A stretch of DNA of 64,000 bases from Scolanthus callimorphus (GCA_033964015.1 CM066914.1:19379023-19443022); one strand, 5' to 3'. Positions 32,520 through 44,893 are shown, numbered from the stretch's first letter. Translations and numbers: made by a program. The notes: generated by a model from the sequence alone, not told the origin.

Positions 32520-35500
32520 ATGATCGACGATGATTCAAGAAGTCGAGTTTTAATGGAAAGTGTTTCTTTAATGGAAGATTCAAGACATTTGCTGGAGAAT
32601 TGTTCGGTTATCGTGCAATATTCGGATAGTGGCGGAAATTCTGATAGCGAAGAGGAAAGTCAAAAACGAATTTTCTCTCGGTCAGTCAGTGGAACAAAAG
32701 AGAGCTCAAGCACAAACGGAAAATATAAGGAAGAAATTGTCGATTGCATGGAAATAAAGGAAACAGAAACCAAGCAAACAAAAGCTACGTTTTCATCTAG
32801 TCAATCTAGTGAAAACATAGAAGACGATGACAAAAGGAAGTCAGACGCAAAATTTGGTGGTACTATTTGTCAAACGCCAGTTACTGATCCTGCAAAAGCA
32901 ATCAAAAGCAATGCAGACAGCATTGATGGCAAGTTTAATACTTCTGAAAACTTTGATAAAGCTGCGAGTTCCAAGATAAACACCTCTAGTGCTTTTAATG
33001 AGGATTCTTCTGATCAGATAACAGGTGCAAGTCATTGTCACTCTGAACCTGACATCAAGGAATTTCGCTGTCAAGTCTCGACCAATACAAAAAGTAAAAC
33101 AAAGAACACATATTCAAATAATTCAGATTCAGACAAAAATAATGAGAACGGAAATATTAAAAATTCGTCGCCTGTTAAAAATGCGGCAATTGTGTCAAAA
33201 CAGCAAACTGATGGAGATATTTTTACAGGAGAAACAAGCGGTAAAATCCAGTGTGAAGCCAACAGCAGACAAAAGTGGCCCGGGATGTCTGAGAATGAGA
33301 AAGAATATTATCGGAGAAAACAATCGACGGGTAAAACTAGCGTCAATAACAGAAATAATGACGAAAAACGAAAGCAGCAAAGGGTACAAAACACGGAATA
33401 TTATGCCTACAGATATCTGCATTGGCCAGCAGATACCTCACCAAAACGAAGCAGCGGGGATGGCAAAGAGTGGGAAGAGCAAAGAAATGTGAATTTAGAA
33501 CAGGAAACAAGTAGCGTGGAAAGTGGAGGGGACAAGGTGGCGAAAGGTTACATTAAGAATAGCGACTCAGTATTGCCCTGTAAGTCGGAATCTTCTAACG
33601 ATGGCTCGAGGTTGTATAAGTCCTCAGAAAACAGTGTCAGTGGACCCGAAAACAAATGTCACAGTGAAATGACTTGTAGTAGATATAGGATAGCACAGGA
33701 AGATGTACGGCCGAGAACAAACACTAAGCTAACAGACAATGGTGAAGGAAAGCGATGGTCGACAGATAGAGAGTGGAAGACTCTAAAGGACAGGGGAGGA
33801 ACTAAGAAACGTTCCGTAAGTCCTGCGGAAACAACTAGAGGTGATGCAGCAACGGGGCTCCGGAAAAGAGAGAGAGATCGGAAAGATAACTTCGAAACGA
33901 AGTCAGAGGTCTCTGAACATTCACGTTACGAGAGGGCGGAGTCACGTGAGAAAGAGACAGACTCTCGTGATCGATCACGTGGCAGAATACTGGAATCACG
34001 AGGAAAGGCGACAGAGTCACGTGCACAGGATAATGTTTTGCGTTGTAACGCTCGAACGTCGCGCGCCACGGGATTTGAATCACGCGCGCGAGAAAGGCCA
34101 CGCAGGGAAGCACGTGGTGACCAGTCAAGGAGAACTATTTCCTCAGAGCGGCCAAACGCGAAAGACAGAAAACGTAGCCGCAGCCGGTCTCGTTCCAACG
34201 AAGATCTGATGTCATGTTTTAGAAGAGGAGAGTTAATAATAAGACTTGCTTCTCCACCTCGAAAAGCAAGAAGACGGTTTGCTCTGCAAAACAGGCGAAG
34301 TCGCACGAGCGGGAAAAGGTTTTGTCGTCAGAGAAACAAAGGAAGTTCTCAAAGAGTAAAGCGTTCTCAGAAAATGGCCAAAGGGAGGGAGAATATAACG
34401 ATGGCAAAGAAGCGCCGTCGATGGGATCCGAGTGACTACCGAACACTTCCCGATGGCTCGTTGCGTAGGAGGGAACTTAATATCAGTGACAGTGAAACGG
34501 ATCACCCGAGCTGGAAAAGGTGGGTATAGGGATCTGGTCAGTGTCTTCATGTGTTGCTATTTACTTATGAATCTGTATCTTATCTGTATCTACATATTGT
34601 GTTCCGCCTGCTTCTGTGCCCAAGGGGAGCCCCCTCCCCCCCTCCCCCACTCTCCCTCGTCACCACTAGTCTTCTTAGCAAATCCTCTCAAGATGACCGA
34701 GGCTCAGGCTACGGGACCTGATGAACAAACGTCATTTCTTTTTCCAGATATGAGGGAGAAACTAAAATGCCATATCAAGGATATGTCGATAGCCAGGTTC
34801 AGTCATTACTGATGCAGCTTTGCGGAGAATATGTTGAAAAGCTCTGCGCATCAAGCAGTAATATAGAACAAGAGTTTAGCCAAGCTATAGTGAAAACGTC
34901 TGGCGCTAAACAGCACCGTGGTTGGTTTCTGGATCTAAAGGTAAAAAGACATCCTTTTGCTACCGGCCACCTTGGATGATAGACGTCATAGACGTGATTG
35001 AGAATATGAAGGCAAACAAATATTGTCCCACTTTTTATTTATAAGAGGGACATGGGTTACTCAAGCTATGATGCCAGCTTCTCGCCGCTATGCCCGGGTT
35101 TCGATTTCTTGAGCCAGGCTCGATATGAGTTTAAGCTCCTGCATGTGTTAAACCAGGGATCGAAGAGTCTCACGCGTGCGAAGTTATAAAATAATGAATT
35201 GAGGTCCCTCAACGCACTACACATAGGCAAAAGTAAATGGAAAATATCCGAGACCCATTGGCATTTAACCATTCCAAATGACAGGGGAATACGACTAGGT
35301 ATAGATCTTACCCACGTGATAGCATGTTATCATGAGCTGTATCTCACCAAACCGCAATTCAACAGATGTAGTATGAATATTTGTGGTATACAACTGCTTA
35401 AACGTTGGGTTTTCCTTCACATGACAGGACTGGGTAGCGTATGGACACGATGATGAAGAAAAAGAAAAGGAAGAGCACGATAATGAAGAAGAAGAAAAGG

Positions 35501-38269
35501 AAACGAAAGAAAAAGACGATATCGTAAAAGGTGAGACTTCGCCGAACTCTCAAAAGAATAAAGTTCCTTTCAAAGCTAGTGGTGCGGATACGAAAACACC
35601 AAAAGGAATTCAGGATTTGTCCAAAGATCCGATACTAACAAGTTCTATTTTTCTATCTTCATTTGATGCCAATGTGAAATGCAATTCATATTCATTGCTC
35701 CTTTCTTTCAGAAATGAAAAGTACTTCGAGTAACACCGAACCTGAGCTTGATTTTATCTGGCACACAATTCCCGTGTTTCCAGATAGGCCTCGTGCCAAA
35801 GAAGACAGCAGCTCTAATATAGTGGAGAGTGAATCTACTTCCAAAGACAAGCCCACTGGCGACAAACATGTTTCAGTTGATGTCCGAAAACAGGGAACTG
35901 TCGTGCACAATGGCGGGCACATTGGTAGCGCGAATCCCTCGGAAAGCAATGGCGCACTATCTAGAGTTGGTACAGTAAATGACTCAGGTATTCTAAAACC
36001 TGTTTCTCAGCAATCTACTTCTCATGCAAGTTTTCATCCTTCATGGCCAGAAGAGCATCTTCAGGCTAACATTCTCGACGGATATTCGCTCCAGAAGAAC
36101 GCTTGTGCACTACGTAAATACACGGAAAATAATTGCGCATCAGTACAAACAGTAAGCTGTGTTTCTAGGCCTACAAATGTGATGACGACGGCCGTGTGCT
36201 TTCACCATGATAAATGGGATTTGGATACCAGCCCTAGCTCTGTAAATAGAGCTGAAACGTGGTCAGGCGACGTTGAGGAAATCAGACAAAATTGTACAGA
36301 TACTACACACAAAGCGGACAGTATCACTGCAGTTTTGCAGGAAATGCCTAAAGAACCTCAGGAAAATATCAAAGCATATGAAAAAGCTAAATTGGAGGAA
36401 GCCAAATTTTCTACAGCTGAAACAGTTGATGGGATGCAAGAAGCTCTTCAGAGTTTAGACAGCGATCTTAGCTTTATTAAAATTGGCCCAGCCTTTTCAG
36501 TTTCCACAAAAATAACCGACGAAAATGTTTCAAGCACAGCGCAGCCGATCAGCATAGAAAAGAAGCAACGAGAAATCTTAGAGCGTCACCAGAGGACCCA
36601 GAGGGGTGTCAAGAATGGCTCTGAATGCACGGAATTAAAAACATCATATAGTTCGGCTGATAGGAAGAAAGTTCATGGAGGTAGTAATAAATCGTGTGAA
36701 AACGGGAGTTTAAGCTCAGCTCTTTTTGATCAAGAAATGTGGGAACTAGCCCTCAGTTCTTCATTAGAGGCAGAAAGCCCAGACAAGCATGAACCACCTG
36801 GTGACAATGTTCTTAACGGTATAGATGTTAGGAGAGGTCATTCCACCGCAACAAGCAGTGGTGATCACAAGAGTGCAACAATGTCTGCAAGCACACAGGA
36901 TGTTGCTATTGTAAGGCCTTCTCCGAGACAGAAGACAGGCCAGGATGAGCGAAACACATCCTTTGAAGAAGCATCGGAACGTGCAAGAGGGAACACGATA
37001 GAGTCTCGTTGCTCTGCCACTGGTCGGGCTGCACGTGCCAGGCGTGTCTCACAGGACAAAGAAGCAGCCCGAACAGAAATGGCATCTCTTGGTGATCGCA
37101 CATCATGGCAAGTCCCACAGCTTAGCCCTACAAGCAACAACAAAGCAAGCACTTTCCAACAAACTGAACAAAATACTAATCTAGATGCTGGTAAGGCTGA
37201 TCTGAACCCGCAGCGTCTTCTTCAAGCCCATCAGCAAGCATACGAACTGTGCACTAATGTCCAGAGATGGGTCAGCCAAAACAGAGCTGCTTGTTCGTCT
37301 TCGTCGAGTCCTTGTAGCGTATCACTTCTTGCTACGGCACAGTCAGTGATTAGTGCTACTCAATTAGCTACTCCCTTACGCGCGTCAGTAAAAGCCAGAA
37401 AAGCTCGAGGTTCGGGCAACAGGCACGTCTTGTACGTTAATGAGCAACCTCCTTACGTTTGGACAAGATTGCCGTGCGTCTCGAAGCAGCTGTCTCACTC
37501 CACGCGCATGCCAGCTCCGATCATCCAGCAGCAACCACATCAGAACACCCAACAGCAACCATTCCAACAGACATCCGCGCCAGAATCACGACTAAAGCAT
37601 CTCCCATCCAACAGTGATCAACAGCCTCTTAGTCATTTCAGCCCTTCTCTTTGTGTTCAACAGCGATTTCCTATTCAGAACCCGAATCCGTCGCCTTACC
37701 AAGAAACTCAGCTACAGCATTCAAACCATTCTGCCCCCCTACAAAATACAACACCATCAGCTGAGTTATTACCAGGGAACATTGTTCAGTATCAGCCACA
37801 TGTTGAACAACTGCCGTGTCCGTCCTTTGGGCCCACTGGCAGCGTTACCGGCGTTACCACACTTGATATGCGCCCTTTTCACCTCCAATCACTAGCTAAT
37901 GACCTCTATGCACAGCAGTCACTGCAGCAAATATCGCTCCATAGTGTAAGACCACCTTATATCAATCAGCAACTCATCCTCGTGGATCCTAATGGAAGTC
38001 GATCCAGTGAAATGCATACATTTTCAAGCCGACAGGACTATGTTGGTCGACCTGCTACCGGACAGCATAATCAACAGGTAGTGGTTCAGCAGGAACTACA
38101 CTCACAAGAACACAAAAGGCAGAAGACTTGCCAGTTGTTGCAGAATCCAACGCCTGGTATGAAAGTACCGCAATCATCAACCAGTTCTACAGTTAGACCG
38201 CCTTGGCCATCGAATGGCGGGATGGTATCATTATCGCATCTTGGTGACCCTAGAACACCTTTCAAGTAA
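32520..38269 (+). CDS. Unrecognised 1617-residue low-complexity protein: RS/RE-rich, UIM-like motif, Gln-rich tail
   Basis: Four exons (32520-34519, 34748-34940, 35428-35530, 35712-38269) join through GT-AG sites with matching phases into 1617 codons. The first ATG follows an in-frame stop-rich leader. Residues 1-440 are Ser/Asn/Lys/Glu-rich, and about 445-565 are rich in ESR/SRE dipeptides and end in RSRSRSRS. A denser, conserved-looking block (about 625-730) contains RRRWDPSDYRTLPDG, then YEGETKMPYQGYV, QSLLMQLCGEYVEKLC and RGWFLDLKDWVAYG. An acidic EEEKE stretch follows in exon 3. Exon 4 is disordered, with a UIM-like segment at about 1105-1120 (DQEMWELALSSSLEAE) and a Gln/Pro/His-rich tail. 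No enzyme or zinc-finger domain was seen. RS composition suggests a nuclear or RNA-processing role, which is inference only. I do not recognise the family. Confidence 0.8.
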
Positions 38270-38499
38270 CCAACATCCAAAGAATACTACGAACGTGCAC
38301 CCACGTGCAAGAAAATGGAGCTACTGTCGTAGTCCTGCTGGCAATGCTTTGTGCATGGAAAGCCTACGTTTCGCAGATATCACGATCGTCATTATGGCCG
38401 GTGACCACTACCATATCCTGTCCGAGTTAGAACAGCCTTGGGTGAACAAAAGGTAATCGACCATTCAAAGAATCACATTGGAAACAACCATGAGCATCA

Positions 38500-38630
38500 C
38501 AGATTCACGCGGAACAACCAAGCATCGCAGGTTTACACGCAACAACCAAGCATCGCAGATTCACGCGCAACATGACCAAGCATGGCAGGTTTACGCGCAA
38601 CAACCAAGCATTGCAGGTTTACGGGCACAC
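38500..38630. repeat. Degenerate ~32-35 bp tandem repeat after the stop of the 1617-residue gene
   Basis: Four units of the type CGCAACAACCAAGCATCGCAG followed by (A/G)TTTACACG or ATTCACGCG stand head to tail. In one frame they read Gln-rich peptides (NNQASQIHAQHDQAWQVYAQ) that resemble the Gln-rich C-terminal tail encoded just upstream. Confidence 0.7.
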
Positions 38631-39098
38631 AAGACTCTCTCGATAATATGGACTCATGATTACAACAAAGCCTGCGTGTCTGCTCATTTCTAAGCACGAA
38701 GACTGAGCAAAGATACTTGAGATACTGAGAGTTTTCAACAAAAATGGACCTTTTTGCATGAAGGAAGTTCGGAACATTTGTTAACAGTCTGTAAACAGTA
38801 ATCATTTTTTTCGAGCCAGGCAGGCATGATAATTCATATATAATGTTTAAGTGGAAGATACTCACACGAGGGAGAAATTCCTTTGCAAACAAGTGCATGG
38901 GATAAAAGTCGTCGCCATAAATTATATATCAATTATATTTCGTACCAAAACAGCTGCGTATCTCAACTTCTGTTGGGTGTTTAACAGTGCGCTGTTACAA
39001 AGGAGTACACACCACGATGCTATAATGCTATCATCATAGTGCGCGCACTGAAGAAAACGTTTATGTAACCGAACTAATGTTAATACCATACCATAGAA

Positions 39099-39104
39099 AA
39101 TAAA
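39099..39104 (+). promoter_or_regulatory. Candidate polyadenylation signal AATAAA
   Basis: AATAAA about 830 bases after the stop of the 1617-residue gene. It is the first clear plus-strand signal I see downstream. Confidence 0.4.
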
Positions 39105-39497
39105 AGCCAATCAGAAAGCAGATTTCTACAGATTTTCATATGTTACGTTTTCTGTAAACTCTTTCTGCCACTTTGCTATACATTGTCTTTAACGAGCCCC
39201 CTTATTTCAGAATCTGTTTCGCCGTCCAATGAGATGCTGTCGCTTTTGAGGTACGCCATGGCACATAACAAAAAGGGAAAGGAGCTCGGACGATGTTTCT
39301 CATCTGCAATCAGTCGGGCACTAAACAAAATGTCATTTGTTTTTTTATGGCATGCCTCCTTTTATATCAGTTATTTGTATAGCTCGAATGCTATTGACTC
39401 ACCGTATCTAGTACACATGGCAGAGTATGTACCACGGACATCGGGATACAGGAGCCTCCATCTACTCCACTAGGTTGGGTGATATGCACAAGAGTAT

Positions 39498-39815
39498 ACT
39501 ACTCTTCCCAGTAGACCGTTACACCTCTCGATTTTTCTGCCCGCCGCGCGGCTGTCTAAAATTGATCGCGTGATCAACTTTTTTGTACCACGTGACGGGT
39601 TGCTTATGTACCACGTGATCAACCGTTTTGGGCGTAGACTTCGTTGGAATGCAGAAAAACAATGAACTCTCAAAGTTTACGCCCACAAACATTGATCACG
39701 TGGTACATAAGCAACTCATCACGTGGTACAAAAAAGTGATCACGCGATCAATTTTAGACAGCCGCCGGCGGGCTGAAAAACCGAGAGGTGAAACGGTCTA
39801 CTGGGAAGAGTAGTA
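39498..39815. mobile_element. Nearly perfect foldback MITE with ~150 bp arms
   Basis: The left arm (ACTACTCTTCCCAGTAGACC, then GTCTAAAATTGATCGCGTGATCA and GTACCACGTGA) is repeated in inverse order in the right arm, which ends GGTCTACTGGGAAGAGTAGT. Almost the whole 318 bp folds back. High arm identity suggests recent activity. A remnant copy ending GATCACGCGATCAATT, then GGCCTACTGGGAAG, is at about 40139-40245. Confidence 0.85.
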
Positions 39816-40503
39816 AACCGATGTATTTTTGAATTGTCGATTTTGAATTTCTCGCGAAAATTGTTCATTTGATTGCTGAGTGAAAATATGGGGCTCAGCG
39901 CATGCAGTACCATGGTAGCACTGATTTCCAACATCTTTATTTTGGAAGTGCGATATAATTTAGATATAATTCAGAAGCCAACAGGTGATAAAGGCTCTTG
40001 CTTTGTGATGCTGTTTTCCGGCCATGAATATGGTAGTTTCTAGTCGGCCCCCACCCCATACTTGGAATTCCGTTTGAATGGCTAGGTGGCCATCTTTGTT
40101 TTGCCTCAATATTTCATATTTCTGGGGGTTTAAAACTTTGAGAGTTTGGCGAGCCACATGATCTACACACCCGCCGAAAATATCACAAACTCTGACAAAG
40201 GTGATCACGCGATCAATTATATTTGAGACGGCCTACTGGGAAGTAAAGTGCTATGATCTACTACTTTTACCGATCAGCTCTAAACTTTGAGACAGGGATC
40301 GATCGTTGAGGCGGAGACCTCGGCGGGCGTCCCGAACCCTGGGGCGCTTTCCGCGCGTGCCCGCTGTCCGCGCACTTTCTGTATTTTCTTTCCCATAATG
40401 CAATGCGTGATGTTTATATAAATTTTTCCTGTCAAAAATGGCGGCGACGCGAAGGTCGAGTTGCTTCATGAGAGATCGGTGATGTCGTCGCTAAATTTTC
40501 GTT

Positions 40504-43352
40504 ATGGTACGAAAATTAACACTCTGCTTGGTTATACTATTAACTGCCTCAGCTCATGATGTCGATGAAACGAAGAAAAAATCAAAAGCAACTGTTATTC
40601 TTGTGTCATTTGATGGCTTCCGGTGGGATTACATGGAGAAAACAGCCACCCCTAACTTGGACTTTATCGCTAGAACTGGCGTGAGAGCGAAATACGTAAA
40701 GAATGCCTTTATCACGAAAACATTCCCTGATCATTACACGATCGTAACAGGCTTATATGCTGAAAGCCATGGTATTGTTGCTAATACTATGTATGATGAC
40801 AAATTCAAGGCTTGGTTCTACATGAATAACACTGAATCGAGGTGGTGGAGCGAAGGGGAACCAATCTGGGTCACGAATCAAAAACAAGGAGGCACAAGCG
40901 CTGTTGTATTCTGGCCTGGATCAGAGGCGGAAATCGAAGGCATTCGACCGACATATTCATTGCCTTTCGACAAAAATATGTCTTACTCTGAAAGGGTCGA
41001 TAACGTTATGAGATCGCTTGATTTAGAGAACCCTCCGACTTTTCTGGCGTTATATTTTGGGGAGCCTGATATAGCAGGCCATGCCTATGGACCCGACTCT
41101 CAAGAGGTTATTCGCGCTATACAGAAAGTGGATTCGATAGCGGGTTATTTGATTAACGAACTGAGAGGCAGAAAACTATTAGACAAGGTACGTCTTGAGA
41201 GAAGGCTTTAGGGCCTGGGAGGGGGACCCCCTTAAAAATAGAACAAGTACCCCCGTCTAATTTTATGGGGAGTCCCCGGGCTTTAGGGCTTGGCACCAAC
41301 TTTTTTTCAATGGCAGCTGAGGCCGCCTATACGTGAGGCAGACTAGCTAAATAACCAGTGGGGGATGAATGAAACTTGTGTCCTGATTGGCTCAAGTATT
41401 TCAACCTTTCACCCTGGCAAGCAGCAGCATGCTTTAACTCTGGTATCAGACAATGGCTGTTTTCAAACTAGAGATAAACAAATTGTCTGAGCAGATCAAT
41501 CATCTTAAAATGAACAAATCGTCTGAACAGATTAATCATCTTAAAATGAAGAAATCGCCTGATGTGAAAACAGGACAAAGAAATTTTCAGATGAACAAGT
41601 CATCAACATTTTCTTACCACGGGGAAGTGGAACTAGCTATTTCAAGGACATTTTTGTGATATCTGGCCATCTCAAATTCACATTAGATGAACATTTCATC
41701 AGATGATTTGTCAGTCCAAAGGAGTTGTTCATCTTCTTCTGACATGGCCAATGAGGTACTGGTATCAGGCAAACTGGAATCCTCATTTTCTAGGACATCC
41801 AGATATGGCCATCAGCTTCTCTGATACTTCAGATTTCAAAATGGCAGATGAATATATTAGCCAATCAGAATTGTCCCCTGATCATCAGTAACCAGATGCA
41901 GGGACATTAACTCTTCCGGTAACACAGTAGACATGTTGAACAAACTAATTCTGATTTTCACTTTGTGGTATTATACCACCCAGATAGCAAAAAGACAAAT
42001 ACATGAATTTCATTGTTTGACTGCTGTGCTGTGATTTATTCACTGAGATAAAATCACATCAGAAAATTTCAAACTTCAGTCTGTTCAATTTATAAAACAT
42101 GTTATCTGTGCTAAACGCTAAGAGTTGCTCTGCTTTTAAAACTTTATCCAATCAATATTTAATCTCAGATTGACCTTCTCCACTCCCCCCCCCCCCCCCC
42201 CCCTCACCTAACCTTTCTCAGTTAGTCATGATGTACTTCATTTATTACCATCGTGCTTTCATAAAACATATTAGAAAATAACACCTATGTTGTATTGTGA
42301 ATGTGCGCATTCTGATTGGTTAAAAAGGAATGTTGGTCGAACTGATAAAACTTGAAGGACACTCGCCTTCGGCTCGTGTCTTTCAAGTTTTGATCAGTTC
42401 TCCCAACATCCCCCTCGTGTTTGTAAGAAAGCAGAGAGCACGCGGAAAGTACTTTTATTGCTTAATAATTATACCTTTATTATAATATTTTAAGCCTGCT
42501 GCCTACTGGCTCGATTAGCTTTTGAGTTATTTCTAGGCTAGCAGAACTCTCAACATGGTCTAATTTTATCCTATTCTCTTTTATTCAATGTAATCTTGAA
42601 GAGTTAAATAAATCTGTTGTTGTTGTTCAGTAATGTTTTATGCATTTTTCTTTCAGGTGAATTTGATATTCACAAGTGACCATGGGATGACAACCATCTC
42701 CAGTAACAAGATCATTTTCCTGGAAAATTATATCTCTGATGACAGCTACACATTAATAAGTGAATGGCCTTGGGATTCCTATGCCCAAATATTGCCAAAG
42801 CAGGGCTCGAAAGAAAACATATTTGATAAACTAAAAGGTGTTAAACATCTCAGAGTTTACAAGAAAGAAGACATCCCTGTTGAACACCATTATAAGAATA
42901 ACAGACGGGTTATGCCAATCCTTGTTGTTGGTGAAGAAGGATGGACTATTGCTGTTAATCAAGTGAAAATAACTGATAAGGGTAACCATGGCTACAGTAA
43001 CAAATTTAGATCCATGAATCCTTTCTTCCTTGCCCGTGGACCATTTTATAAAGTAAACTATACAGCAGAACCATTTTCAAGTGTGGATATCTACCCAATG
43101 ATGTGCAAGATTTTACAAATTGAGCCTGCACCGTGTAATGGGTCTCTACAGGAGGTTAAATACATGTTTAGGTCTGAGAAAGTGGAGAGGGAGTATCACA
43201 CAGATTACACAGTGCTCATCCTCGTCATGCTGATGAGTGGTATTGTATGCTGTGCAATGAGCTATGGAATTACTTCATTTTATCGTAAATATAGATGCCG
43301 CATGAAGCGGTATGGGAACTTTTATGACCTGGGAACTGACTTTGATCTGTGA
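40504..43352 (+). CDS. Ectonucleotide pyrophosphatase/phosphodiesterase, ENPP4/5-like, 2 exons
   Basis: ENPP enzymes hydrolyse extracellular nucleotide phosphodiester or pyrophosphate bonds with two zinc ions. Exons 40504-41187 and 42657-43352 (GTACGT donor, TTTCAG acceptor, phase 0) encode 459 residues; human ENPP4 and ENPP5 are about 450-480. A signal peptide (LTLCLVILLTASA) covers residues 5-17. Metal and catalytic residues are visible: D37 in VSFDGFRWDY, the nucleophile T73 in ITKTFPDH, D189 and H193 in EPDIAGHAYGPDS, D236 and H237 in TSDHGM, and H339 in GNHGY. A transmembrane helix near the C-terminus (VLILVMLMSGIVCCAMSYGI) and a short basic tail indicate a type I membrane ectoenzyme. 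Somatomedin-B and nuclease-like domains are absent, which fits ENPP4/5 more than ENPP1-3. The substrate cannot be assigned. Confidence 0.92.
41453..41580. repeat. Short direct repeat in the ENPP intron
   Basis: About 45-bp units (TCTGA(G/A)CAGAT(C/T)AATCATC followed by TTAAAATGAA) occur twice in tandem with a partial third. The rest of the ENPP intron (41188-42656) is AT-rich and contains a hairpin element at 42273-42432 and a ~19-base C run at about 42184-42202. Confidence 0.6.
42273..42432. mobile_element. Hairpin MITE with GTGCGCATTCTGATTGGTTA end, copy 1
   Basis: The element begins AGAAAATAACACCTATGTTG and runs through GTGCGCATTCTGATTGGTTA. A foldback follows: AACTGATAAAACTTGAA(A/G)GACAC against its inverse around CTTCGGC. 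The first ~55 bases recur at 55817-55871, where the hairpin part is missing. Confidence 0.65.
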
Positions 43353-43476
43353 TACAATAGAAACCCTAAAGGTTCTTATCTTCAAACTCTAAAAAATTAG
43401 TTTTACACTGCAAATATTGCTATCAGTATATTAGGGTTGTAAAAATGGGTGGTTCTATTTATGGGCTAATTGTCAT

Positions 43477-43501
43477 AATAAAAGGGTTTCTCAAAATAAA
43501 A
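43477..43501 (+). promoter_or_regulatory. Two candidate polyadenylation signals for ENPP
   Basis: AATAAA occurs at 43477 and 43496, 120-150 bases after the ENPP stop codon, a normal 3' UTR distance. Confidence 0.55.
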
Positions 43502-44335
43502 TGTGCAATTCCTGGAATGTTCTGCATCATGGAGTGAACATTCTTCAGATGCCCTCCCCTGGAATTTCCAGCCCCCATGGGGGGTAATGCAAAAGTTCTG
43601 GAACGCTTTGGTGTTATATTATTGACTATGGTGTTTTGCTTCACTAAACTGTTTTTTGTCATTTTGCTTCACTGTAAAACTAGTCAAATGTAAAATGGCC
43701 ATCTTCAACAAACCTAAATTGTAAGGTGCAGGTGGAAAAAATAAAACATACTCATCAGTTATCCAGATAACTGTCTGGTGTCCTTTGTGGGGCTTACCAC
43801 CATATACGAAACATTCCCAGAGGACACATTTGTGTTCAGCTCTGCATTCATCATGATTCTTTACTCACAAGGTGTTCCAGGTTTGTACACAGAGGAACAG
43901 CCCTTTTGTGACTCGTTTTCATTATTCTGTGGATACAACCATAAATGGTGTAAATCAGTCAAACTTTCGCAGTCAAAGATAGATCTCTGCAAGGGAAGTT
44001 CCCTGAAAATGATCAATTGATGATAATGATTCTAGACATTGTAAGTCCAATGTTGTATTTTCCATTTGTTGGAAGGAAACGATTGTAGAGATTTCGGGGA
44101 GTTTCAAGACAAGCAGAAGCCAAAACATACCAACATAGCCAAAAAAATCCCCCCCCCCCCCCACTTATACGATCCTAATTAAGATCCTAATTGCCAAGAA
44201 GGCAAAAACAAATTTTAGTCCACATTAACAGTTGTAACAAGGTAGTGATAATGGGAGATCTTCTAATATGGCTGATCAAGATTTAAAGTGCCACACACAC
44301 ACACACACTTGGCATACTATACATAGAGGATATTA

Positions 44336-44606
44336 CATGGCCGCGTGGAGATACAAATTTTATCTTCGAGTGCGAACGAGTGAGATAAATTTTTAACACG
44401 AGAAGATAAAATTCGTATCTCCAAGCGGTCATGTAATGTTCTGTTTATTATATAAACATCAATGAAATACCAAATTCAAATTTTATTTGAGTTAAGCTTA
44501 TAAGGCGAGCATTCAGCAAAGGCAAGTGTGATATTTTCACGTGTGAAGATATCAAGTTTTCGCGCGGGAGATCACCTGGTATTTCATTGGTGTTTATATA
44601 ATAAAT
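44336..44606. repeat. Composite inverted repeat
   Basis: GCGTGGAGATACAAATTTTA, then TCTTCGAGTG (about 44343-44375), pairs with AGAAGATAAAATTCGTATCT (about 44400-44420). Farther out, TTATATAAACATCAATGAAA (about 44449-44468) pairs with the inverse near 44580-44605. Two stem-loops lie side by side, consistent with a MITE cluster. Confidence 0.6.
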
Positions 44607-44814
44607 TTATATAAGAAATGACGACTGCATAATGAAGAAAAGCACAAACCAGCATTGGTTTTATTTTCATTTGACAAACAACTAGCAGACAACGGCAACT
44701 TCAATCCATGGGACACTGGAAATTGCATTAATAATCATAAACAGTCTGTATACATGAATATCCCAACATGAACAAATCCTGACCACACCAACAGTCATTG
44801 CTAAGTATCCAGTC

Positions 44815-44893
44815 TCCTTTTGCAGCCATAGCGGTCTCTGGGCTTCAAGCGCTTGTGTGACAGAGAACACTACGGCTGCAAAAGGAGACTACT
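44815..44893. repeat. Stem-loop, TAGTCTCCTTTTGCAGCC type
   Basis: AGTCTCCTTTTGCAGCCATA, then GCGGTCTCTG, pairs with CAGAGAACACTACGGCTGCA, then AAAGGAGACT, around a ~25-base loop. GGATACTTAG-type sequence flanks both sides. It is likely a very small MITE. Confidence 0.6.

Larger units (their letters stand above)
38270..40503. other. Intergenic, 3' region of the 1617-residue gene and ENPP promoter side
   Basis: It holds a tandem repeat (38500-38630), a polyadenylation signal (39099), a palindromic TIR element (39498-39815) and a remnant of the same element (about 40139-40245). The last ~180 bases before the ENPP ATG are CpG-rich (40315-40375), as expected of an active promoter. A sequence with exon-like borders at about 39210-39250 (ttcag ... 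GAG|gtacgc; ESVSPSNEMLSLL) could be a small exon, but nothing connects to it. Confidence 0.5.

Noticed and set aside
33025..33492. 155-codon plus-strand frame inside the 1617-residue gene
   Set aside because: It is an offset frame in a 2 kb open exon; composition is that of a shadow frame.
42184..42202. Poly-C run considered as a functional element
   Set aside because: A simple homopolymer, as at 9939-9968, 13527-13538 (G) and 44150-44162; length is unreliable in assemblies.
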